Shown here: piece by piece, positions 1 through 5,563 of the stretch
How positions within the stretch are numbered: the first letter of the stretch is position 1
Layout: each line of letters begins with the position of its first letter
From: Sulfurovum sp.
GTDB lineage: Bacteria > Campylobacterota > Campylobacteria > Campylobacterales > Sulfurovaceae
Direction of reading: 5' to 3'
Length of the DNA: 14,499 nt
Assembly: GCA_020719895.1 (NCBI GenBank)
Contig: DYPM01000018.1
Span: 1 to 14,499 of the forward strand
Made by a program: the position numbers and the translations under genes
The notes under the pieces: generated by a model
What the model saw: the letters and a program-made list of their open reading frames with translations, nothing else
Databases searched by the model: none
Told to the model about the DNA's origin: nothing

Positions 1-116
1 ATTCTTTTATTAGAGTTCTTGCAGAACTCAAAATAACGCCTAATGAACGTTATGGATTGTCTTCGTGCATGAGGACTCACGCACTTCGTGCTTGGACTTC
101 TTGCTTTACAAGAAGT
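1..116. other. Gene-free, hairpin-rich segment downstream of comEA
   Basis: I see no convincing gene here. The segment is crowded with inverted repeats: a perfect 7-bp stem with a 3-base loop (13-19 with 23-29), ATAACG/CGTTAT (33-38 with 48-53), a 9-bp arm pair with a 2-base centre (65-73 with 76-84), GCAC/GTGC (81-84 with 88-91) and the hairpin at 95-117. The octamer CTTCGTGC occurs twice (61-68 and 84-91). In the third stem the only imperfect pair is A-C on plus-strand RNA but G-U on minus-strand RNA, which favours folding in the minus-strand transcript that runs out of comEA. It could be a 3' untranslated region, a REP-like repeat or a small RNA. The minus-strand frame after the comEA stop stays open to the window edge but has no clear start. 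Confidence 0.45.
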
Positions 117-117
117 C
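95..117 (-). terminator. Stem-loop at the comEA stop, possible terminator
   Basis: A perfect 9-bp stem (95-103 with 109-117) with a 5-base loop lies immediately after and touching the comEA stop codon (TAG, 117-119). It is placed as a terminator or 3'-end-protecting hairpin for the minus-strand run would be. No U-tract follows on the minus strand, so it is not a canonical intrinsic terminator. Confidence 0.35.
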
Positions 118-467
118 TATTTGATTACCGTAAAGTTACTGTCGATAGTTGTATTTTTTTCGACAAGCTTGGTTGTGTTGGTTGGTTTGGTTGTGTTGCT
201 TTCTGTTGCCATTGTTGTTTTAGAACGAACATTCTCTTCGATGTTTTTTGCAATCACTGCACCAACACCTTTCACGCGAGATGCTACATCCTCAATAGAA
301 GTGAATTTCGCTTTTGTTCTCTCTGCGATAATCGCTTCGGCTTTTTTTTCGCCGATTCCTTTGATCGCCATCAAATCGTCTTTGGACGCACTATTGAGTT
401 CATCTACGCTCATACCAAAAAGCATAGAAACAGCCAAAAATACAGTTGCAATGATTTTTTTTACCAT
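117..467 (-). CDS. Secreted ComEA-like helix-hairpin-helix protein with sequon-rich tail
   Basis: The protein has 116 residues from ATG at 467, which is preceded by a strong GGGAGG ribosome site 5-6 bases upstream. A longer in-frame start at 512 lacks this and would bury the signal peptide. Residues 1-20 are a signal peptide (basic MVKK, then a hydrophobic run). Residues 25-80 are tandem helix-hairpin-helix motifs (KGIGEKKA at 36-43, KGVGAVIA at 66-73), as in ComEA, the periplasmic DNA-binding protein of natural transformation. The final ~32 residues are Thr/Asn/Lys-rich with four N-x-T sequons. Three fit the bacterial D/E-x-N-x-S/T rule: ESNTT (89-93), EKNTT (103-107) and DSNFT (109-113). 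The gene lies 63 bases beyond pglF on the same strand and may be co-transcribed. The fold and secretion are well supported. The DNA-uptake role follows from the family, and glycosylation of the tail is inferred. Confidence 0.85.
   Translation of the reverse strand: MVKKIIATVFLAVSMLFGMSVDELNSASKDDLMAIKGIGEKKAEAIIAERTKAKFTSIEDVASRVKGVGAVIAKNIEENVRSKTTMATESNTTKPTNTTKLVEKNTTIDSNFTVIK
171..198 (-). repeat. 18-base spaced direct repeat encoding duplicated N-T-T-K sequons
   Basis: GGTTGTGTTG (plus-strand reading) occurs at 171-180 and again at 189-198, an 18-base period in frame with comEA. It corresponds to two NTTK motifs six residues apart in the C-terminal tail, suggesting that sequons were duplicated by local repeat expansion. 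Confidence 0.6.
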
Positions 468-530
468 TGAAGCCTCCCGAAAAATTAAAATATCTACCTC
501 GCAATTTTGCAAAATAGCGACTTTATTTTA

Positions 531-2309
531 TCATACTTTTTGTTCAAACTCTGGGACAATAGCTTGGAGTGCGATTACTTTATCTTCAGCCTCAAGCACT
601 CTATCGATATCAATATTGAGTTTATCAATATCATAATAGGTAGAACGTGCAATAAAAATCGAACTGTATTGAGTCTTCTGCTCACTCTCATCAAGCAACA
701 ACTCTTCATAGAGTTTCTCTCCTGCACGAAGTCCGCTAAAAACAATCTCCACCTCATCTTCTTTGCCATAAAGTCGAATCATCTGTCGTGCCAAATCAAC
801 AATACGAATCGGCTCTCCCATATCAAGAATAAAAAGCTCTCCTCCTTGAGCAATAGCGGCTGCTTGAAGTACCAATTGACACGCTTCAGGAATAAGCATA
901 AAGTAACGCGTGATTTGAGGATGTGTCACAGTCACAGCTCCGCCTGCTTCGATTTGAGCTTTAAACTTTGGTATCACCGAACCGCTTGATCCAAGTACAT
1001 TTCCAAATCGCACCACTACAATCTCTGTATTATGCGAGACAACATTGCCTGCGTATAGCTCTACTACACGTTTGGTTGCACCCATTATGTTTGTCGGACG
1101 TACTGCTTTATCGGTTGATATAATCACCACTTTTTGTACACCATATTGGATACTTACATCAATCACATTTTTGCTTCCGAGTATATTGTTTCGTACTGCT
1201 ACTTCTTGATTTTCTTCACAAAGTGGCACGTGCTTATAGGCTGCGGCATGGATGACAATATCAGGTTTAAATTTTTCAAACACCTTCCGTAGACGCTCTC
1301 TATCAACAATATCGAGTAGTATTGCAGTCGCATTGGGAAGTTTTTCTTTGATCTGATAGAGATTGTACTCCGCATGATCAACCAATATAAGCATAGAAGC
1401 ACCAAAGCTATGACACTGCAATGCGATTTCCGAACCAATACTTCCGCCCGCACCAGTGATTAGCACCGATTTTTGAGCAATAAATTTTTGAATCGTCTCT
1501 TTGTCAAGATCTTTAGGGTGACGTGCCAAAAGATCTTCTATCGAGAGATCTTCAAGACGTTCATTTTTGGATCCTAACAACTTCACTTGTTTAATCTCAT
1601 AAATATTGAGTGCATTGAGACGTGCAGTAATCGCTTGCAAATGTTTTGTCGTAAGAGAATCTACGATAATGACAGCTTCAATCTCTTTTTTTCTCACCAC
1701 CTCTTCGAGTTCTTCCTCGCCATATACTTTAAGATTTTGGATATAAGCTCCAACCGAAGGGTACTCTTTTGGCAAACAAGCAATAATCGCTACTGGATAA
1801 TAAGAGATCTCTCCATTGAGTGCACTTTGTATAATAGTTTTGGTTTTGGTCTCTACGCCAATAATGAGCGTTGGTTTCATATTTACGCCATGATACCTCT
1901 CTCCAATCACGCGTTTCAATCCACGAAGTCCTCCGATAAAAAAGAGCGACAATACAAAATCAATCACAATCACCGAACGAGGAAAAGGCTCAAACAAAGG
2001 CTCAAACGCAACATAAAGCAGTGCAAAAATCCCATAAGCAAAAAAATGGCTACGAATGATATTTTTAGCATCATAAACACCAAAAAAACGCCATACCAAT
2101 TTGTAAAGATGAAATAGAGAGAAAAAAAGAATCTTTAAACCCAAAAGAATAAAAAAAACATACGCAAAAGAGTGCAAAAAATCTTCGGGTACCTTAAAAT
2201 TAAACCGCAAATTGTATGCTAAAAAAAGACTTAAAAGCGAAAGAAGAGTATCAAACGCAAGAAAAAAAAGCTTGCGCTTGAATGAAGTAGGACGCAACAG
2301 TCCAATCAT
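531..2309 (-). CDS. pglF: PglF-type UDP-GlcNAc 4,6-dehydratase (membrane-anchored)
   Basis: At 592 residues this matches C. jejuni PglF (about 590). Roughly four membrane helices lie in residues 12-127, followed by a nucleotide-binding-like linker domain (about 145-240) and an extended-SDR catalytic domain from about 280. The NAD site is GAGGSIGSE (286-294). The active-site segment reads STDKA (398-402), with Thr399-Asp400-Lys401, and then MGATK (409-413). Here Met stands where classical SDRs have the Tyr of YxxxK, which is a known peculiarity of PglF-type enzymes. The family converts UDP-GlcNAc to UDP-2-acetamido-2,6-dideoxy-4-keto-hexose at the inner membrane, the first step toward bacillosamine-type sugars. 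The ATG overlaps the pglE stop by 4 bases (ATGA), indicating translational coupling. A capsule-type CapD/WbpM homologue is the alternative, but pglE, pglC and pglB nearby make PglF the better name. Confidence 0.93.
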   Translation of the reverse strand: MIGLLRPTSFKRKLFFLAFDTLLSLLSLFLAYNLRFNFKVPEDFLHSFAYVFFILLGLKILFFSLFHLYKLVWRFFGVYDAKNIIRSHFFAYGIFALLYVAFEPLFEPFPRSVIVIDFVLSLFFIGGLRGLKRVIGERYHGVNMKPTLIIGVETKTKTIIQSALNGEISYYPVAIIACLPKEYPSVGAYIQNLKVYGEEELEEVVRKKEIEAVIIVDSLTTKHLQAITARLNALNIYEIKQVKLLGSKNERLEDLSIEDLLARHPKDLDKETIQKFIAQKSVLITGAGGSIGSEIALQCHSFGASMLILVDHAEYNLYQIKEKLPNATAILLDIVDRERLRKVFEKFKPDIVIHAAAYKHVPLCEENQEVAVRNNILGSKNVIDVSIQYGVQKVVIISTDKAVRPTNIMGATKRVVELYAGNVVSHNTEIVVVRFGNVLGSSGSVIPKFKAQIEAGGAVTVTHPQITRYFMLIPEACQLVLQAAAIAQGGELFILDMGEPIRIVDLARQMIRLYGKEDEVEIVFSGLRAGEKLYEELLLDESEQKTQYSSIFIARSTYYDIDKLNIDIDRVLEAEDKVIALQAIVPEFEQKV

Positions 2310-3403
2310 CCAATCACACTCTCTATCACATCACACACATGTGAGAGATCCTCATCGCTCATGGCACTTCCACTTGGCAGACAGATTCCACGCTCAAAAC
2401 AATATTGAGAGACTCCATTTTCCATCACGGCGACATCTTTAAACAACGGCTGAAGGTGCATCGGCTTCCAAAGTGGTCTGCTTTCAATATTGACTGCTTC
2501 AAGTGCTTCTATCACTTTTTGAGGTTCGTTCACATCAAACATCAACGCACTCAACCATCGACTCGCACGACTTCCTTTAATCTCTGGCATAAATGTCACT
2601 TCATCGTATTTGGAAAGTCTTTTTTGATAAAAATCCGAAATCTCTCGTCTTCGTGCGACACGCTCTTCTATCACTTCCATCTGTGCTACACCAATTGCTG
2701 CTAATACATTGCTCATGCGATAGTTATATCCATAAGTCTCATGTTCATAATGAAATGCATCTTCACGTGCTTGTGTTGCAAAAAATCGTGCTTTTTCAAT
2801 CCACGTTTCATTTTCGCTCACCAACATTCCGCCACCACTTGTCGTCAAAATCTTATTCCCATTAAAAGAATAGACTCCCATATCTCCAAATATTCCTGTA
2901 TGCTTTTCATTCAATGTCGCTCCCAAACTCTCCGCGGCATCTTCTATCAGATAGACTCCATACGTTTTACAAATCTCTGCAATTTTATCAATCTGTGCTA
3001 CTTGCCCAAAAAGATGTGTGACAATCGCTACTTTTGGTTGATGAAGTTTGATCGCTTGCTCCATCAATGCAGGATCAATTTGCCATGTTTCATTACTGTC
3101 CACAAATACAGGAGTTGCACCTTGATAGAGAATCGGCGTCACTGAACCGATAAAAGTAAAAGTTGATGCCAACACTTTATCGCCAACACCAACGCCCAAA
3201 ACACGCAATGCCAAATGAATTGCCGCTGTTCCTGTAGTGGTCGCTACGGCATGCTTGGCTCCCGTATAAGTTTTGATACTCTCTTCAAAACGATCCACAA
3301 ACACTCCAAGTGGTGCAATATAGTTGCTCTCAAATACCTCAGTGATATAAGCTTGCTCTTTACCGCTCATATGTGGCGGACTTAAAAATATTCTTCTATT
3401 CAT
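2306..3403 (-). CDS. pglE: PglE-type UDP-4-keto-sugar aminotransferase (DegT family)
   Basis: This is a 365-residue PLP-dependent aminotransferase of the DegT/DnrJ/EryC1/StrS family, acting in the cytoplasm. It would transfer an amino group to the 4-keto sugar made by PglF, giving a UDP-2-acetamido-4-amino-2,4,6-trideoxyhexose. Visible landmarks are TGTAA (57-61) for the cofactor phosphate, EDAAES (154-159) with Asp155 facing the PLP pyridine, and SFNGNK (179-184) with Lys184 as the Schiff-base lysine, followed by TTSGGG. From memory C. jejuni PglE also uses Lys184. The ATG (3401-3403) overlaps the HAD gene by 8 bases and has AAGGA about 8 bases upstream. Its product would be the substrate of an N-acyl transferase or ligase. 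No PglD follows, and an ATP-grasp gene is present instead. Confidence 0.92.
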   Translation of the reverse strand: MNRRIFLSPPHMSGKEQAYITEVFESNYIAPLGVFVDRFEESIKTYTGAKHAVATTTGTAAIHLALRVLGVGVGDKVLASTFTFIGSVTPILYQGATPVFVDSNETWQIDPALMEQAIKLHQPKVAIVTHLFGQVAQIDKIAEICKTYGVYLIEDAAESLGATLNEKHTGIFGDMGVYSFNGNKILTTSGGGMLVSENETWIEKARFFATQAREDAFHYEHETYGYNYRMSNVLAAIGVAQMEVIEERVARRREISDFYQKRLSKYDEVTFMPEIKGSRASRWLSALMFDVNEPQKVIEALEAVNIESRPLWKPMHLQPLFKDVAVMENGVSQYCFERGICLPSGSAMSDEDLSHVCDVIESVIG

Positions 3404-4028
3404 GCTCTATTCCTTTCAAAATATCTATAATCTCTTTTTTTTGAGTCGCTTCATAATTGGTATTGTTTGTATCATTTTTATATACCCCTATAGGATTTTT
3501 ATATCGAATACCAATCCAATTCAACGCCTTGGGTGCAATAAAATCTTTTCTAGGATTGTCTGAAATATAAATAAATTGTGTCTCCTTTTTAAAGTGTTGC
3601 ATCACCATCTCGTAAGCTCTGTTTTCAGGCTTATGTGTGTGATAAAAGTCAGTAAATAGCGGATAGGAAATATAACAATCAAGTCCTAATTGTTTAAATT
3701 TATTCTGTTGCATAATATAATGTCCATCACTAATAAGTGCCGTTGCGTACCTTTGGGCAAACTCCAAAAGCACTACACTCTCTTGCGAAAGAGAGATAGA
3801 AGGCTGATGAAATCGATAAATCTCAATCAGTTTTTGAAGCGGTATCTTTAGCTTGTAGTGTGAGATTAAACGGTCAAACACTTTACCGCTTCCCTCTTGT
3901 ATAAAAACATCAAACATAAAATCATAATAGATTGGATTTTGTAGATACTTTGACACCTCACGAAATCCGCTCTTGACAAAATCAATCTCATCATAAAGTG
4001 TGTCGTCCAAATCAAAGACTAAAACCAT
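3396..4028 (-). CDS. HAD-superfamily phosphatase paired with the ATP-grasp ligase
   Basis: The protein has 210 residues from ATG at 4028. This start has GAGG 9 bases upstream, and it puts the nucleophile motif at the very N-terminus as usual. A TTG two codons earlier is less likely. HAD motif I is DLDDTLY (Asp6 nucleophile, Asp8 acid/base). After a helical cap (about 15-85) come motif II SDGH in the strand near residue 98, motif III Lys in the HKPENRAY segment, and motif IV SDNPRKDF. All catalytic elements are present, so an active small-molecule phosphatase is expected. It overlaps the ATP-grasp gene upstream by 17 bases and pglE downstream by 8. The substrate cannot be read from sequence. 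Given the pairing, a phosphorylated acid that feeds or leaves the ligase, or a sugar phosphate, is plausible but inferred. Confidence 0.8.
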   Translation of the reverse strand: MVLVFDLDDTLYDEIDFVKSGFREVSKYLQNPIYYDFMFDVFIQEGSGKVFDRLISHYKLKIPLQKLIEIYRFHQPSISLSQESVVLLEFAQRYATALISDGHYIMQQNKFKQLGLDCYISYPLFTDFYHTHKPENRAYEMVMQHFKKETQFIYISDNPRKDFIAPKALNWIGIRYKNPIGVYKNDTNNTNYEATQKKEIIDILKGIEHE

Positions 4029-4968
4029 CAACAATCACCTCAGCATCGTAACGCAACATCAACGTTTTATCACGCCAACCATCTTCAAACGACAAAATCT
4101 CACCCATAAAGTCTCGAATAAGATAATCAGCAAAATTTGCTCCAGCGTGGTAACTTAGCGGATATCCGCCACCAAATCGTGGATTGATCTCGATAAACAC
4201 AATGCGATCTTTACTCTTAAAAAGCTGAATCGTAATACATCCATAAGCACCTTCAAGGCACGCACAGAGTCGCTTTATCTCATCAATAATTTTTTGATCT
4301 TTCACCGTCAATGCTTTACTCACCTCTCCAGCACGCACCTCAAGACGTTGTCTTGGCACAATCGCAATTACCTCGTTTTTGGTGTCGATAAAAACATCAA
4401 TCGTAAACTCATCGCCTCGAATAAACTCTTGAAACACATAGTTTTTATCGTACCTCAATACCATCGCCTCTTCTAAAGTATAAACAATCTTTGCACCCAC
4501 AGAACATGAGGAGTTGTTGAGTTTGGCAAAAATAGGATAGTCACAATAGCTGATATTGTCAATACTTCGTGGCGTATCAAAACCGTACTCTACAAAAAAA
4601 CGCTCTGTAGTGCTTTTGAGATAAAACGTTTCGCACACATTAAGCGAAGAGACTGCGATAAAAATCCCAACTTCCCAAAACTCCTCTTTTGCTTTTGCCA
4701 AAAGATGAAGTTCAGTATCAATCGTCGGGACAACAATGGAGATATTTTTTTCAAGACAATAACTTTTGAGGATATTCATATAAGTTTTATCATTTACCCT
4801 TGGCACTGCTAAAAAACCGTCTGATATTTGACACGCAGCACTTAGGTGTGGTTTGAGATCGGTAGTGTAAACCTTTGCCTTAGGATTGAACCGCTTAAGG
4901 GCTTCTTGAAAATTTCTAACCAAGCTTACGCGTCGTCCAACACTTGTAATAAGAATATTGTTTATCAT
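4012..4968 (-). CDS. ATP-grasp carboxylate-amine ligase, probable 4-amino-sugar acylating enzyme
   Basis: This is a 318-residue ATP-grasp protein of the CarB/PylC-like type. The N-terminal pre-ATP-grasp fold starts ILITSVGRR (5-13). ATP-binding elements follow: the FAKLNNSSCSVGAK segment (147-160) with its Lys and glycine/serine loop, the hinge FQEFIRGDE (179-187), and the metal-binding FIEINPRFGGG (258-268) with Glu260, Asn262 and Arg264. These enzymes join a carboxylate, through an acyl-phosphate, to an amine. The gene starts inside the pglC stop (ATGA overlap) and is followed by the HAD gene and pglE. In Neisseria an ATP-grasp domain is fused to the phosphoglycosyl transferase (PglB2) and replaces the acetyltransferase, giving a glyceramido sugar. 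By analogy this enzyme may acylate the 4-amino group made by PglE. Ligation of an amino acid is the main alternative. Confidence 0.82.
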   Translation of the reverse strand: MINNILITSVGRRVSLVRNFQEALKRFNPKAKVYTTDLKPHLSAACQISDGFLAVPRVNDKTYMNILKSYCLEKNISIVVPTIDTELHLLAKAKEEFWEVGIFIAVSSLNVCETFYLKSTTERFFVEYGFDTPRSIDNISYCDYPIFAKLNNSSCSVGAKIVYTLEEAMVLRYDKNYVFQEFIRGDEFTIDVFIDTKNEVIAIVPRQRLEVRAGEVSKALTVKDQKIIDEIKRLCACLEGAYGCITIQLFKSKDRIVFIEINPRFGGGYPLSYHAGANFADYLIRDFMGEILSFEDGWRDKTLMLRYDAEVIVDGFSL

Positions 4969-5558
4969 TTTTCGCTTCCTCGAAACTTCTCCATCGTCGC
5001 ATGTGTATTTGCACTAATGTCACTTCTTTGGATCACTTTCAAAAACGTCATCCAAAGTATTTTCATATCCAAAGCAAAAGATCGATTTTCTACATACCAC
5101 ACGTCGTGTTCAAACTTCTCTTCCCACGAGATTGCGTTGCGTCCATTCACTTGTGCCCAACCTGTGATACCAGGTTTGACTTCGTGTCGTTTTTTTTGTA
5201 CCTCGTTATATAACGACAGATATTCAACCAAAAGCGGACGAGGTCCTACAAAACTCATCTCACCTCTAAGCACATTTAAAAGTTGTGGCAACTCATCTAA
5301 ACTTGCACTTCGTATCCACTTCCCAATCCCCTTGAGTCTCATTTCGTCAGGAAGAAGTTCCCCTTTTTCATCTTTTTCAAGTGTCATAGTACGAAACTTG
5401 TAAATTTCAAAAATTGCTTCATTGAGTCCTGGGCGTTTTTGAGCAAAAAGTATCGGCAAACCCATCTTGAACCAAACAAGCAACGCCACGATTGCCAAAA
5501 GAGGTAAAAAAAGTACCAACAACACAAAAGCAAATACAATATCAAAAACCCGTTTCAT
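4965..5558 (-). CDS. pglC: PglC-type monotopic phosphoglycosyl transferase
   Basis: At 197 residues this is the size of C. jejuni PglC and is the minimal form of the bacterial sugar transferase family. Residues 5-30 form the hydrophobic re-entrant membrane helix with the break-making Pro19. Then come FAQKRPG (38-44), KFRTM (54-58), the catalytic Asp88-Glu89 dyad in SLDELPQ (86-92), and SFVGPRPLL (102-110). The family transfers a phospho-sugar from UDP-sugar to undecaprenyl phosphate on the cytoplasmic face of the inner membrane, committing the first sugar of the lipid-linked glycan. The gene starts 5 bases after the pglB stop with no clear ribosome site and overlaps the ATP-grasp gene by 4 bases, so coupled translation is likely. 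The exact 4-N-acyl group on its substrate is unknown, since no PglD acetyltransferase lies in the window. Confidence 0.92.
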   Translation of the reverse strand: MKRVFDIVFAFVLLVLFLPLLAIVALLVWFKMGLPILFAQKRPGLNEAIFEIYKFRTMTLEKDEKGELLPDEMRLKGIGKWIRSASLDELPQLLNVLRGEMSFVGPRPLLVEYLSLYNEVQKKRHEVKPGITGWAQVNGRNAISWEEKFEHDVWYVENRSFALDMKILWMTFLKVIQRSDISANTHATMEKFRGSEK

Positions 5559-5563
5559 TACAA

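Noticed and set aside
1..116. Minus-strand open frame continuing after the comEA stop to the window edge
   Set aside because: It has no convincing start or ribosome site, and it runs through stacked hairpins. At fewer than 40 codons chance openness is likely.
501..518. Near-palindrome GCAATTTTGC-AAAATAGC upstream of comEA as an operator
   Set aside because: It has one central mismatch pair and is A/T-rich in an AT-rich spacer. No second copy or known operator match supports it.
88..636. A 182-residue plus-strand frame with hydrophobic runs
   Set aside because: It lies antisense to comEA and the end of pglF, which have a signal peptide, known domains and good ribosome sites. The hydrophobicity is a by-product of reading the opposite strand.
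1587..2117. A 176-residue plus-strand frame inside pglF
   Set aside because: It is antisense to a well-conserved, full-length PglF, with Asn/Lys/His-rich composition and no family resemblance.
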